A stretch of 64,000 bases of DNA from Streptomyces sp. cf386 (GTDB lineage: Bacteria > Actinomycetota > Actinomycetes > Streptomycetales > Streptomycetaceae), in assembly GCF_900103585.1 (NCBI RefSeq), contig NZ_FNHV01000003.1, positions 248,001-312,000 of the forward strand. Direction: 5' to 3'. The notes under the pieces were generated by a model, which saw nothing but the letters and a program-made list of their open reading frames with translations, had not been told where the DNA came from and ran no database searches. Shown here piece after piece: positions 44,602 through 54,371 of the stretch. Both the position numbers and the translations under genes were made by a program. Each line of letters begins with the position of its first letter. Position 1 is the stretch's first letter.

Positions 44602-46587
44602 TCACTGCGAGGGCGTGCCCTCGGGGGCGTCGGGTGGCTCCGGGTTGTCGGGCGACTCCGGGCTCTTGGGGGCGTCCGACGGGAAGTCGTCGGGCTCGAA
44701 GGTGGTGTCGTGGTCGTACTCCAGGTACGGGATTTCCTGGTCGTGAGCCTCGCTCGATGAGTCCTGGCCGGCCTCCGCGGACCGAGCCTCCTGGTGGTCG
44801 CCCTGCGGCGGAGCTGCTTGTTCCGGCTCGAACGCCGTGAACAGCGCGTCCTGGTCGTACACCGAGCGCCCCGTCCTCGATTCCTTGGCCGCGCCGTCGC
44901 CTTCCTTCGACGCCGCCCCGCGCGAGAACAACCTTCCGACCAACGGCAGCCGCTCCCGGAACCGGCGCTTGCCGGCACCGGGACCACTCTCGGCCGTGCC
45001 CGCCACACCCGAGCCGCTCTCCCCCGACGCGTCCAACGCCTCCAACGTCTCCACCCGAGGCTTCCCGATCCGCGCCTCCGGCGTCCCGCTCACCTGATCC
45101 GCCGCCACGCCCCGCCCCGACAGGCACCGCCACGCCCGCACCAGCACGGCCACCGGAACCGCCACCACCCCGACCCACCCCAGCGTCGCCGCCCCCACCT
45201 GCCACCACACGGGCCCGAACCGCGCGAGCGCCCCCACCCCCAGCGGCCCGCCCGACAGAGCGGCCAGCACCGCGAACACGACCCCGCAGAGCACGGACGC
45301 CTGCGCGGCAACCACCGCGGTCCGCCCACTCGACCAGACCACGACAGGCACTGGTGCCTCCTGATGGCCGACCGCCGACGGTGCCGCCCCGCCCTTGGAC
45401 CGCCCCTCCTTGGAGGCCCGCCCGCCCCCCTCGGTCACTCCCCCGTCCTTGGCCCGCTCCCCTTCGGTCGCCATCCCGCCCCGAGTCCGACCCTCCGTGG
45501 AGGCCTCCTGCCCCCCGGACCGACCCCCCGCCGGCACCGCCACCCTCCCCACAAAGCACCCCAACACCACCGCCGCCGCGACCGGCACCGCCGCCATCCC
45601 CCACTGCACCGGCCCTCCGAACCCCGCCCCGGGCACGGCCTCCAGCAACGGAAACGGCGGCAGCAACGGCGCCGGCGCCGAGGACATCGGCCCCACCACA
45701 TGCCCCGCCCCGAGCACGAACCCCGGCCCCAGGGCATACGAGGACGCCCACACCGCCGCGTTCGGCACGAGTGCCGCGCACAGCAGCAGCACCGCGAACC
45801 GCCCCGACCAGCCCTCCGTCAGCTGCAGAAAGGACGTCCGCGTCGCTTCGCCGTGCCACACCAGCGAGCCGCCCACCAGCACCGCCCCACCCCCGACGAG
45901 CACCGCCACCCCGGCCCCCGCGGCCCGCCCGGCGGCGCCGAGCCGGGCGCGTGCCGCCACCCCGGGCACCAGCCGCCGTACCCGTCTCGGCAAGGCGAGC
46001 ATCGCGTTCTCCACGAGCTCGGGCGGCCGTCCGCACGCCGTCCACACCCCCACCCCCGCCGCCACCGTCACGACCACCGGCACCCACACCCCGGTCCAGA
46101 TCCACTCCGGCCGCAGTTCGCCCCGCGCCGCGTACATCGCGGCCGCAGCCCCGACCCCGAGGTACCCGAGCACGACACCCGCCCACGCCGTGCGCCCCGG
46201 TACAAGCGGCGTCCCGTCACCTTCGTCCGCCGCCGCGTCCCGCGCCGCCCGGTGGACCAGCCACACCGGCAGCAGGAACAGCAGCAGTGGTGTCACGCCG
46301 ACCGGCGCGGGGACACCGGTGAGGGTGTCGGCGCGGACCAGTTCGGCGCCGTGCGCCAGCAGCCACAGCACGGCGGCGATCCGCAGCGCACCCCCCGGCC
46401 CGCTGTCCGGATACGGCGAACTGACCCACAGCACCATCACCAGCACCGCGAGCCCGCCCAGCCCCAGCGCCGCCGCCACCGCCCCGCTCAGCAGGCTGGC
46501 GGCCAGCCCAGGCGTTCGGCCATGCATACGCGTGCTCGGGGACGACGGGGGCGTTCGACGAGCGGTCATTTCGATCACGCTCGCCAT
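44602..46587 (-). CDS. DUF6350-type polytopic membrane protein
   Basis: The 661-residue protein has about ten hydrophobic segments in its first 470 residues (for example [25 protein letters not shown] and [19 protein letters not shown]), the layout of the DUF6350 family next to purN and sucCD in Streptomyces. A Glu/Lys/Gly-rich insertion lies near residues 355-405 between two membrane parts. The C-terminal 160 residues are acidic, Pro/Ser/Asp-rich and cytoplasmic. ATG 46587 is 18 bp upstream of an alternative ATG (46569). The family role is not established. Confidence 0.82.
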   Translation of the reverse strand: MASVIEMTARRTPPSSPSTRMHGRTPGLAASLLSGAVAAALGLGGLAVLVMVLWVSSPYPDSGPGGALRIAAVLWLLAHGAELVRADTLTGVPAPVGVTPLLLFLLPVWLVHRAARDAAADEGDGTPLVPGRTAWAGVVLGYLGVGAAAAMYAARGELRPEWIWTGVWVPVVVTVAAGVGVWTACGRPPELVENAMLALPRRVRRLVPGVAARARLGAAGRAAGAGVAVLVGGGAVLVGGSLVWHGEATRTSFLQLTEGWSGRFAVLLLCAALVPNAAVWASSYALGPGFVLGAGHVVGPMSSAPAPLLPPFPLLEAVPGAGFGGPVQWGMAAVPVAAAVVLGCFVGRVAVPAGGRSGGQEASTEGRTRGGMATEGERAKDGGVTEGGGRASKEGRSKGGAAPSAVGHQEAPVPVVVWSSGRTAVVAAQASVLCGVVFAVLAALSGGPLGVGALARFGPVWWQVGAATLGWVGVVAVPVAVLVRAWRCLSGRGVAADQVSGTPEARIGKPRVETLEALDASGESGSGVAGTAESGPGAGKRRFRERLPLVGRLFSRGAASKEGDGAAKESRTGRSVYDQDALFTAFEPEQAAPPQGDHQEARSAEAGQDSSSEAHDQEIPYLEYDHDTTFEPDDFPSDAPKSPESPDNPEPPDAPEGTPSQ

Positions 46588-46683
46588 GCTCCCAACGACA
46601 CGCGCCTTTCCCCCGTAACAGGCGAACCGCCGATGTGTCGCTCAATATATGTTTATGTGCTTTTTCGTGCGAAAGGGTGCCCG

Positions 46684-47751
46684 GTGACCCAGCGACCCGC
46701 AGCCCCGCTGCCCCCGCCCGACGAACGCCGACGCCTGCGCGAGGCCGGTTCATTGACGCAGGCTCAGGTCGCGGATCGGGTGGGCGTCACCCGCGAGACG
46801 GTACGTGCGTGGGAGAACGGCCGGACGACACCGCGCGGCCGGCGAAAAGAGGCGTACGCACAACTGCTCAGCTCTCTCGCGGAAGAGACGACGGCTCAGA
46901 AATGGGCAGGAGAGCCCGAGGTGACGGAGCGTCAACAGCCGCTGCCCGAACGCCCCCTCACCCCCGCCCAGGCCTTCGACGCGCTCTACGCCTACTGCGC
47001 CCCCGCCCTCGTACGGCAGACCTATCTGCTCAGCGGACGCCGCGAACTCGCGCGGGAATCGGTGGAGTGGTCCTTCCAACTCGCCTGGCAGCGCTGGCCG
47101 GAGGTGGCCCGTGACCGGGACCCGGCGAGCTGGGTGCGGGCGACGGCGTACGACTTCGCCCTCTCCCCCTGGCACCGGTTCCGCCCCCGCTACCGCCACC
47201 CCGAGCCCCCGCCGGCCGACGCCTGCGACCGCGCCCTGCTCGACGTACTCCTCGAACTCCCGCCGCCACAGCGCCGCACGCTTCTCCTGTACGACGGTGT
47301 GGGCCTCGACCTGCCCGAGACGGCGGCCGAGTCGGAGGCGAGCACTCCGGCGGCAGCGCGGCGCCTCCTGCACGCCCGCGCCACGATCGCCGACCGCCTC
47401 CCGGCCCTGTCCGACCCCGCCGAACTCCACCGCCGCCTGATCGAACTGGCCTCCGCGGAGCGCCTGCGCGCCGCCAAGCCCCCGCTGGTCCGCAGCGGCA
47501 GTGAACGCCGGGCGCGCTTTTGGACCCGGGCCGCGATCGCGTTCACGGTGACCCTGATCGGCACGACGGCCCTGACCGTACGAACGGCCCCCACCCAGTA
47601 CGAGCCACCGGTTCCGCCCGGGGCAACGGTGCGCGGGGTGCCCCCGAGGGTGGCACCCGGACCGTTGTCGGAGGCGGAACTGAAGCTGAGGACGAAGCTG
47701 CGCTCACAAATGCAGAACAGGCCGGAGCGGCTGGCGCCACAGCCGCAGTGA
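46684..47751 (+). CDS. XRE-HTH/sigma-factor-like/transmembrane fusion protein
   Basis: In this 355-residue protein an XRE helix-turn-helix (SLTQAQVADRVGVTRETVRAWENGRTTP) occupies residues 20-55. From about 85 the sequence follows sigma-70 region 2 (LYAYCAPALVRQTYLLSGRRELA) and, near 180-225, region 4 (LLELPPPQRRTLLLYDGVGLDLPETA). A membrane helix near ARFWTRAAIAFTVTLIGTTALTV (about residue 285) leaves a short outside tail. This suggests a membrane-held regulator that may need proteolysis. GTG 46684 has AAAGGG upstream. Confidence 0.75.
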   Translation: MTQRPAAPLPPPDERRRLREAGSLTQAQVADRVGVTRETVRAWENGRTTPRGRRKEAYAQLLSSLAEETTAQKWAGEPEVTERQQPLPERPLTPAQAFDALYAYCAPALVRQTYLLSGRRELARESVEWSFQLAWQRWPEVARDRDPASWVRATAYDFALSPWHRFRPRYRHPEPPPADACDRALLDVLLELPPPQRRTLLLYDGVGLDLPETAAESEASTPAAARRLLHARATIADRLPALSDPAELHRRLIELASAERLRAAKPPLVRSGSERRARFWTRAAIAFTVTLIGTTALTVRTAPTQYEPPVPPGATVRGVPPRVAPGPLSEAELKLRTKLRSQMQNRPERLAPQPQ

Positions 47752-47754
47752 CCC

Positions 47755-47790
47755 TTGCGCTCGCCCTCCCTGCCTTCAGGGCGAGCGCAA
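47755..47790. terminator. Bidirectional terminator between sigma-like gene and sucD
   Basis: TTGCGCTCGCCCT and AGGGCGAGCGCAA form a perfect 13-bp stem with a 10-base loop right after the plus-strand stop. The ends are A/T bases, so each strand has a short T tail. Confidence 0.8.
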
Positions 47791-47792
47791 GC

Positions 47793-47833
47793 GCCGGCGG
47801 GCCCGCCCCCACTCGGGGAACGGGCCCACCGGC
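47793..47833 (-). terminator. Second hairpin, downstream of sucD
   Basis: GCCGG/CCGGC and GGGCCCG/CGGGCCC blocks pair with one mismatch between them, 28 bp after the sucD stop on the minus strand. Together with the neighbouring hairpin it insulates the convergent genes. Confidence 0.6.
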
Positions 47834-47861
47834 ATTCAGCCAAGTGCCGTGGCTACGGCGT

Positions 47862-48746
47862 TCAGCCGCCCAGGATCTCCCGGGCCAGCTTGGCGGTCTC
47901 GGTCGGCGTCTTGCCGACCTTGACGCCCGCGGCCTCCAGGGCCTCCTTCTTCGCCTGCGCCGTACCGGACGAACCGGAGACGATGGCGCCCGCGTGGCCC
48001 ATGGTCTTGCCCTCGGGGGCGGTGAAGCCCGCGACGTAGCCGACGACCGGCTTGGTCACGTTCTCCTGGATGTAGGCCGCGGCCCGCTCCTCGGCGTCGC
48101 CGCCGATCTCGCCGATCATGACGATCAGGTCGGTGTCGGGGTCGGCCTCGAAGGCGGCCAGGGCGTCGATGTGGGTGGTGCCGATGACCGGGTCACCGCC
48201 GATGCCCACGGCCGACGAGAAGCCGATGTCACGCAGCTCGTACATCATCTGGTACGTCAGCGTGCCGGACTTCGAGACCAGACCGATGCGGCCCGGCTTG
48301 GTGATGTCGCCCGGGATGATGCCGGCGTTCGACTGGCCCGGGGTGATGAGACCGGGGCAGTTCGGGCCGATGATCCGGGTCTTGTTGCCCTGCGACACGG
48401 CGTACGCGTAGAACGCGGCCGAGTCGTGGACGGCGATGCCCTCGGTGATGACGACCGCGAGCGGGATCTCGGCGTCGATGGCCTCGACGACGGCGGCCTT
48501 GGCGAAAGCCGGCGGCACGAAGAGGACGGATACGTTCGCACCCGTCTTCTCCATGGCCTCGGCCACGGTGCCGAAGACCGGGATCTCGTTGCCGTCGATG
48601 TCGACCGACGTGCCCGCCTTGCGGGGGTTCACGCCACCGACGATGTTCGTGCCGTCGGCCAGCATGAGCTTGGTGTGCTTCATGCCCGTGGCACCGGTCA
48701 TGCCCTGGACGATGACCTTGGAGTCCTTGTTGAGGAAGATAGCCAT
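47862..48746 (-). CDS. sucD: Succinyl-CoA synthetase alpha subunit
   Basis: The 294-residue subunit carries the CoA-binding Rossmann domain ([21 protein letters not shown]), [14 protein letters not shown], and GHAGAIVSG with the phosphorylated His. With SucC it makes ATP or GTP from succinyl-CoA in the TCA cycle. It follows sucC by 21 bp on the minus strand and is clearly the second gene of the operon. Length and motifs match standard SucD. Confidence 0.98.
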   Translation of the reverse strand: MAIFLNKDSKVIVQGMTGATGMKHTKLMLADGTNIVGGVNPRKAGTSVDIDGNEIPVFGTVAEAMEKTGANVSVLFVPPAFAKAAVVEAIDAEIPLAVVITEGIAVHDSAAFYAYAVSQGNKTRIIGPNCPGLITPGQSNAGIIPGDITKPGRIGLVSKSGTLTYQMMYELRDIGFSSAVGIGGDPVIGTTHIDALAAFEADPDTDLIVMIGEIGGDAEERAAAYIQENVTKPVVGYVAGFTAPEGKTMGHAGAIVSGSSGTAQAKKEALEAAGVKVGKTPTETAKLAREILGG

Positions 48747-48767
48747 GGCTGTCTGAGTCCCTCTTCC

Positions 48768-49946
48768 TTACTTCGCAGCCGCGAGCTCGGCGGCCTTGTC
48801 GGCCGCGCCGTCCATGGTGTCCACGCGCTGGACCAGCGGGTGGTTGGCGTCGGAGAGGATCTGACGACCCAGCTCGGCGTTGTTGCCGTCCAGACGCACG
48901 ACCAGCGGCTTGGTGACGTCCTCGCCACGGTCCTCCAGGAGCTTCAGCGCCTGGACGATGCCGTTGGCGACCTCGTCGCACGCGGTGATGCCGCCGAAGA
49001 CGTTGACGAACACGGACTTGACGTCCGGGTCGCCGAGGATGATCTCCAGGCCGTTCGCCATGACGGCGGCGGAGGCGCCACCGCCGATGTCGAGGAAGTT
49101 GGCGGGCTTGACGCCACCGTGGTTCTCACCGGCGTACGCGACGACGTCCAGGGTGCTCATGACGAGACCCGCGCCGTTGCCGATGATGCCGACCTCGCCG
49201 TCGAGCTTGACGTAGTTGAGGTTCTTCTCCTTGGCGGCGGCCTCGAGCGGGTTGGCCGCGTCCTTGTCCTGGAGGGCCTCGTGCTCCGGCTGACGGAACT
49301 CGGCGTTCTCGTCCAGGGAGACCTTGCCGTCCAGGGCGATGACGTCACCGGAGGCGACCTTGGCCAGCGGGTTGACCTCGACGAGGAGCGCGTCCTCTTC
49401 GATGAAGGTCTTCCAGAGCGTGACCAGGACGTTCGCGACCTTGTCGGCGACCTCGGCCGGGAAGTTGGCGGCCTCGACGATCTCGCGGGCCTTCTCCGGG
49501 GTCACACCCTCGTTGGCGTCGATCGGCGTCTTGGCGACGGCCTCGGGGCGGGTCTCCGCCACCTCCTCGATCTCCATGCCGCCCTCGACGGACGCGATGG
49601 AGAGGAAGGTGCGGTTGGCACGGTCGAGGAGGAAGGAGACGTAGTACTCCTCCAGGATCTCCGGGGCCGTCTCGGCGATCATCACCTTGTGGACCGTGTG
49701 GCCCTTGATGTCCATGCCGAGGATGTTGGTCGCGTGCTCGACCGCCTCGTCGGCGGTGGCGGCGAGCTTCACGCCACCGGCCTTGCCACGGCCGCCGACC
49801 TTCACCTGGGCCTTGACGACAGACTTGCCACCGAGGCGCTCGGTGGCTGCGCGGGCCGCCTCAGGCGTGTCGATGACTTCACCGGCCAGCACCGGTACAT
49901 CGTGCTTGGCGAAGAGGTCCCTCGCCTGGTACTCGAACAGGTCCAC
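48768..49946 (-). CDS. sucC: Succinyl-CoA synthetase beta subunit
   Basis: The 392-residue subunit starts with [20 protein letters not shown] and has an ATP-grasp fold ([19 protein letters not shown]) and the C-terminal [17 protein letters not shown] with subunit-contact loop. It binds nucleotide and succinate and pairs with SucD. It is the first gene of the minus-strand operon. Confidence 0.98.
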   Translation of the reverse strand: MDLFEYQARDLFAKHDVPVLAGEVIDTPEAARAATERLGGKSVVKAQVKVGGRGKAGGVKLAATADEAVEHATNILGMDIKGHTVHKVMIAETAPEILEEYYVSFLLDRANRTFLSIASVEGGMEIEEVAETRPEAVAKTPIDANEGVTPEKAREIVEAANFPAEVADKVANVLVTLWKTFIEEDALLVEVNPLAKVASGDVIALDGKVSLDENAEFRQPEHEALQDKDAANPLEAAAKEKNLNYVKLDGEVGIIGNGAGLVMSTLDVVAYAGENHGGVKPANFLDIGGGASAAVMANGLEIILGDPDVKSVFVNVFGGITACDEVANGIVQALKLLEDRGEDVTKPLVVRLDGNNAELGRQILSDANHPLVQRVDTMDGAADKAAELAAAK

Positions 49947-50213
49947 GCGCTTCCGTCCCTATCAGTGATCTCGCGGTTCGTTGGATGCGTGGGCGTGCCG
50001 CGAAGGGCAACGTGACGTCCGCATGTGTCACAAGGGAGGCGCACACGGTGTCCGAGCGCGCGGCATGTCCGTCTCGCAGGTTATCGCTGCTTGCGGAGGG
50101 CCCCTAAATCGAGGGTCACACCTGAGCGGTGATACCTGTCACATGATGCCGCGAACTGCGCGGATCACTGGCACGGCGTGCCGACTGTGAGGATTCGGCG
50201 GGGCCGCATGGAA
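49947..50213. other. sucC upstream region without genes
   Basis: No supported gene lies here. The region should carry the sucCD promoter, but no confident -35/-10 pair could be chosen by eye. Short frames seen here have no ribosome site and no family resemblance. Confidence 0.4.
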
Positions 50214-50249
50214 GGACCTCACCGGGTTGGGGTTGACCCGGTGAGGTCC
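50214..50249. terminator. Strong hairpin (14-bp stem)
   Basis: GGACCTCACCGGGT and ACCCGGTGAGGTCC form a perfect 14-bp stem around an 8-base loop. It lies 279 bp beyond the hendecad-repeat gene's stop, towards sucC. It probably ends read-through on the minus strand. Confidence 0.6.
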
Positions 50250-50295
50250 CTTGAACAGCCCGAAGGGGCACGAATGGGCCGCCCCTGTGGGCTCT

Positions 50296-50334
50296 GGGCC
50301 GGTGATCCCCACCCCAAATGGGGATCACCGGCCC
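50296..50334. terminator. Very strong hairpin (16-bp stem)
   Basis: GGGCCGGTGATCCCCA and TGGGGATCACCGGCCC form a perfect 16-bp stem around a 7-base loop, 194 bp past the hendecad-repeat gene's stop. There is no T tract, as is common for Streptomyces terminators. Confidence 0.65.
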
Positions 50335-50527
50335 TTCCGCGGGGTGCCGGAGGGAACAGCCGACGGATTTCGGCCGTCCGGGGCCGTCTGCCCCGCGGAG
50401 TCGGTGGGTCGCGACGGGAGGGGCGACCGGGCCCGCAGCCACGGCCCGTGCGACCGCCCTCGCCGTGGCTGCGGATGCGCCGTACGTGGCCCCGCCGGGG
50501 CGTCGTACGACATCTGGGGGCGGTGCG

Positions 50528-52672
50528 TCAGATGCGGTACGCGCCGCCGTCGTGGAGGTCCTGCACGTAGCCCGGCGTGATCGAGTCGGCGACACCCTGC
50601 ACGCCGCCGAGGGCGTTGCCGGCCAGCGGGCCGCCCGACTCCCGGACCGTGCCGGTCAGGTCGCCGGCGAAGGGTGCGACCTGGCCCGCGACACCGTGGG
50701 CGAAGGGGTCGACCTGGCCGACGACACCGCCCGCGAAGGGCCGGACATCGCCGACGACGCCGTACGCCAGCGTCGTGGCGCTGCCGCCGACGCCCCGCAC
50801 GACCGGGCCGACGGTGTCCACGACCTGGTCCACGACGGGCTGCACGGCGCCGGTGACGCCGTACGCGAACGGCCGCACCTCCCCGGTGACGCCCTCGCCG
50901 AAGGGGACGGCCTGTCCGGCCACCCCGTGCACGAAGGGGTCGACCTCACCGACGACACCGCCCGCGAAGGGCTGGACGTCGCCGGCCACGCCGTACGCCA
51001 GCGCACCCGCGTCCCCGACGGCCTGCCCGGCGACCGGCATGACGCCGTGCACGGCGGTGTCGGCGACGGGCGGCAGGACCGTACCCGTGACGTCCGCGGT
51101 GACCTGGCCGACCAGACCGGTGGCGTACGGGGGTACGTCGTGGGCGACGCCCTGCACGACCGGCTGGACGTCGGAGACGGCACCGTAGGCGATGGGTCGG
51201 ACGTCGGCGACGGTGCCGTACGCGAGGTGCTGCACGTCACCGACCGCGCCGTGGGCCACCGGGGGCACGCCGTGGACGGCGCCGCCGACGACCGGCTGGA
51301 CTCCCTGGACGGCACCGGCGACGACCGGCTGCACGCCGTTCACGGCCTGGCCGGCCACCGGCTGGACCTCGGCGACCACGCCGTACGCCAGCGCGGTCGC
51401 GGCGTCGACCGTGTGACCGGCGGTCCGGGCGACCCCGGCCACCGCGCCGTGGGCGACCGGCACGACGCCGTCCACCGCCTGGCCGACGACCGGCCGCACG
51501 CCGGTCACCGCGCCGCCGGCCACCGACTGGACGCTGTCCACCGCGCTGGTGGCGACCGGGGTCACTTGGCCCACGGTGTGGGTGGCGGCGGGAACCACGC
51601 CGTCGACGGCGCGCTGGGCGGCCGGGACGACTCCGCCGACGGTGCGCCCGGCGACGGGCAGCACGCCGTTCACGGCCTGCCCGACGACCGGCGGGACGAC
51701 CGCGTCGGCGGTCTGCCCGACGACCGGGGTGACCGTGCCGGGGACGGCGCTGACCGTGCCGACGACCCGCTGCTCGACGCCGCCGACCGTGCCGGTGACA
51801 TGGCCCAGTACTGCGGAGACGGAGGCCTGGGCGGCCGCCGTGACGGCGGTGGCCCTGCCGGTGGCGGTGGCCGTCGCGTCCGCTGCCGTGCCCGTGACCT
51901 GGCCCTTGGCGTGGGTGACGGCGGCCTGGGCGACATCCTGCGCACCCGCGCCGGTGCGGCCCGCGCCCGCGACGGCGTACTGCGCCTTCGTCCGTACGAC
52001 GCCCTCGACGCCCTGCGCCTGCGCACGGGCCGCCGCCTGGGTGCCCTGGAGCTTCGTCTGCGTGGCGGCGAGCGCCTGCTCCAGCTCGGGGGCGAAGGCG
52101 GCGAGGGGGCCGAAGAGGTAGTCGATGGTGCCGGGGATGTTGGGGGAGTCGGGGAGCTGTGGGGCACCGGCGTTGCCGAGGCCGGCGACACCTGCGGAGA
52201 CGGCGGCCTCGGCGTGGGCGGTGGCCTGCGCCGCGTGGTCCGCGCGGGCGGCCTTGGCGCCCTTGATGGCCTGGGCCGCGCCCTTCGCCTTGGTGGCCGA
52301 CTTGGTGGAGGACGGGACCGTGATCTTGGCGTCGACGTAACGGCGGGCCTGATCGGCGGCGCTCGCGGGCGTCGTCCCGGCCGCGTCGGCAGCCGCGTCG
52401 GCCGTGTCGGCGACCGTGCTGTCGGCGCCGTCGGTGGCGCCGGAGACGGTGTCCGTCACGCCGGAGACGACGCCGTTGACGGTGTCGGTGACCCCGCCGA
52501 GCAGGCCGGGGGCGTCGGCGCTGTCGACGGCGTCGGTCGCGTCGGTGGTCGTGTCCGGTACGGAGAGGGTGGAGGCGGGCAGCTCGTCCGCGCTGGCGAC
52601 GGTCGAGCCCAGCGCCCAGGCGCCGGTGACGCCGGCGGCTATGACGATCGAACGGCGGATGTTCTTGTTCAT
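50528..52672 (-). CDS. Secreted protein of about 33 tandem 11-residue repeats
   Basis: The 714-residue precursor has a signal peptide ending near VASA-DE (residue 28). Residues 40-310 are Ala/Thr/Asp-rich and partly helical. From about residue 316 to 679 the sequence is an unbroken run of 11-residue units such as PVVGQAVNGVL, PVAGRTVGGVV and PFAGGVVGEVD. The pattern is Pro, two hydrophobics, two variable, Ala/Gly/Val, Val, two variable, Val, variable. The C terminus ends in PGYVQDLHDGGAYRI. There is no sorting motif or second membrane helix. No known enzyme domain is visible; it is probably a wall- or matrix-associated structural protein. Confidence 0.82.
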   Translation of the reverse strand: MNKNIRRSIVIAAGVTGAWALGSTVASADELPASTLSVPDTTTDATDAVDSADAPGLLGGVTDTVNGVVSGVTDTVSGATDGADSTVADTADAAADAAGTTPASAADQARRYVDAKITVPSSTKSATKAKGAAQAIKGAKAARADHAAQATAHAEAAVSAGVAGLGNAGAPQLPDSPNIPGTIDYLFGPLAAFAPELEQALAATQTKLQGTQAAARAQAQGVEGVVRTKAQYAVAGAGRTGAGAQDVAQAAVTHAKGQVTGTAADATATATGRATAVTAAAQASVSAVLGHVTGTVGGVEQRVVGTVSAVPGTVTPVVGQTADAVVPPVVGQAVNGVLPVAGRTVGGVVPAAQRAVDGVVPAATHTVGQVTPVATSAVDSVQSVAGGAVTGVRPVVGQAVDGVVPVAHGAVAGVARTAGHTVDAATALAYGVVAEVQPVAGQAVNGVQPVVAGAVQGVQPVVGGAVHGVPPVAHGAVGDVQHLAYGTVADVRPIAYGAVSDVQPVVQGVAHDVPPYATGLVGQVTADVTGTVLPPVADTAVHGVMPVAGQAVGDAGALAYGVAGDVQPFAGGVVGEVDPFVHGVAGQAVPFGEGVTGEVRPFAYGVTGAVQPVVDQVVDTVGPVVRGVGGSATTLAYGVVGDVRPFAGGVVGQVDPFAHGVAGQVAPFAGDLTGTVRESGGPLAGNALGGVQGVADSITPGYVQDLHDGGAYRI
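50636..51727 (-). repeat. 33-bp tandem coding repeats, about 33 units
   Basis: The 11-residue protein repeat corresponds to 33-bp DNA units. They are diverged at third positions and in the variable residues, so the array is old rather than newly expanded. Pro starts most units; a few start with Ala-Leu-Ala-Tyr instead, at fairly regular intervals. Confidence 0.8.
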
Positions 52673-52982
52673 GCTTGCGTCGGATCCCTAGATCTTGGGG
52701 CTCCGAAGGCCTCCCGGGAAACGGAGATCGTGAAGAACTCCGAACTCCGAACTCCGGGGCTTCGGACGGTTTGGGGACATAGCGGCGCCGGTTCGGGTCG
52801 GGTCGCGGTCCGGGAAGTAGGGGACCAGCGGGACCGGTTACGGCTCCGGCGGCTTCCGTCCGGGAGGGCCGGGATGTCAGGGGGGACATCCGGGAACTGG
52901 GGTCCGGACGGACGGGCAGACCTGTTTCCGCCCCCGCGCGGCAGGTCTACGGCGGGGAGGGTCGGCCTACTGGCCCACTGGC
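52673..52982. other. Intergenic region upstream of the repeat protein
   Basis: No gene is supported in these 310 bp. A 7-bp stem (GGATGTC with GACATCC, 52872-52891) about 90 bp past the stop of the Pro-rich gene may be its minus-strand terminator. A short direct repeat of GAACTCC lies near 52735-52760. Confidence 0.4.
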
Positions 52983-54122
52983 CTACGCGGGGGAAACCGG
53001 TATGTCCCCGTGCCTGTCCTGGATCTCGTCCACGTCGGCACGGGCGGCGGCGCCGGGCACCAGCCGCAACGGCGCCCGCTGGCTCAGCGAGACGGCGTGC
53101 GCGTCCCCGTGCCGAGGCGAGCTGTTGTCGCCCGCCGAACGGCTGCCGCCGAGACCGCCGGGGTGATCGGCCGGCGCCTGCTGGACGGGCGCGTAGCCGG
53201 AGGGCGCGATGCGGCGCGCGTCGCCGGGTGCCGAGGTGTCGGGCGCTGCGGCACCGGCGACGGACCACGGACCGTAGATGACGGGAGCGGGTGCGGCGGT
53301 GCCGGTACGCCCCTCCTTGCCGCGTCCGTCACCCGAGGCGGGCGCCTCCGATCCCGGCTGCGGCGTCGTGGTGACCGGCGCGGGCAGGGTCTGGCCGGGG
53401 ACAGCGGGGAGGGCCGGCAGGCCGGGGAGCCCCGGGAAGCTGGGCATGCTGGGCACTTCGAACCCCGGCAGGCCCGGCCAACTCGGCGACTCCGGCAGCA
53501 CCGGCAACGAGGGCAACGACGCCAGCGGCGGCACCTCGGCCAACTCCTCGGTCACCGACTCGACGACGTCCTGGATCAGGTGGTCGCTCACGGGACGGAG
53601 GGGCTGGCGGTCGGTGTCGCCGGTGTCGCTGGTGCCGTCGGAGCTGCCCATGTTGTCGGCGGGATGCGGGGCCGGGGCACTAGGGGCTGCGGGCTGAGGA
53701 GTTGCCGGGTTTGCCCGGTTGGCCGGAGCCTGCGGCGGACGGGGCTCGGCCGAGGCCTGCGCACCCTTCCTGGCCGGCTCCCCCACCAACCGCTCGACCG
53801 CACCCCTCGTCGCCGCTCCGATCCCGTCGCCCTTCGGCACCGACGGAGCGACTCCGGAGGAGGCGGAGGGCGCAGCTCCGGAGGAGGCCGAGGGCGCCGA
53901 AACCGAGGACGTCGAGGTGCCCGTGCCCACCGACACCCCGTCCGCCGCATACGCCCGCTCGCCGCAGAGGAACCCGAGCGCGAACAGACCGCCCACCAGC
54001 AACGCCACCTGAAGCGCACGCCACCCGGCCGCCGTGCGCAGGACGCGCAGAGCGGTGACAGGCAGAGCGGCTGGCCAGGTCAAGACGAGGTGGGTCCTCC
54101 CGTGCGGCGGAACGGAGTACAC
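52983..54122 (-). CDS. Pro-rich membrane or exported protein
   Basis: The 379-residue protein has one N-terminal hydrophobic segment (LQVALLVGGLFALGFLCGERAYA, about residues 37-60) that could be an uncleaved anchor or a late signal peptide. The rest is Pro/Ala/Ser/Gly-rich, with a helical acidic part (LIQDVVESVTEELAEVPPLA) and a run of Leu-Pro units (LPGLPALPAVPG). The GTG start has no clear ribosome site. No family was recognised. It precedes the hendecad-repeat gene on the same strand, so both may be surface proteins. Confidence 0.65.
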   Translation of the reverse strand: MYSVPPHGRTHLVLTWPAALPVTALRVLRTAAGWRALQVALLVGGLFALGFLCGERAYAADGVSVGTGTSTSSVSAPSASSGAAPSASSGVAPSVPKGDGIGAATRGAVERLVGEPARKGAQASAEPRPPQAPANRANPATPQPAAPSAPAPHPADNMGSSDGTSDTGDTDRQPLRPVSDHLIQDVVESVTEELAEVPPLASLPSLPVLPESPSWPGLPGFEVPSMPSFPGLPGLPALPAVPGQTLPAPVTTTPQPGSEAPASGDGRGKEGRTGTAAPAPVIYGPWSVAGAAAPDTSAPGDARRIAPSGYAPVQQAPADHPGGLGGSRSAGDNSSPRHGDAHAVSLSQRAPLRLVPGAAARADVDEIQDRHGDIPVSPA

Positions 54123-54371
54123 GTGACGAGCGTCGCGTCAGCGCGACACGGTGCGGGCAAGCGGGGCGCGGCGCACCGCTGAAGAGGCGCGTCGATCCTC
54201 GCACGCCCCTCCCAAGTTCGCGCAAGCCCCCCGCCACCGATGGGCACTCATGTCCGTTTTGCTGGCCCAAGCCGGTCGTCACCAGGTCGACAAATCACCG
54301 GCAAATCCTCGCCCTTGCCCTCCTCATTCCGCTGCTCGCTCCTCTCCTCGTCGCCCTCCGCGTTCCTCTCC

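Noticed and set aside
47520..50015. 831-codon plus-strand frame over sucD and sucC
   Set aside because: It is antisense to two housekeeping genes and has no family resemblance.
50636..51727. Tandem 33-bp repeats as a CRISPR array
   Set aside because: There are no spacers; the units are contiguous, diverged and coding.
50318..53281. 987-codon plus-strand frame opposite the hendecad-repeat gene
   Set aside because: The minus frame has a signal peptide and strict 11-residue phase; the plus frame only mirrors the DNA repeat.
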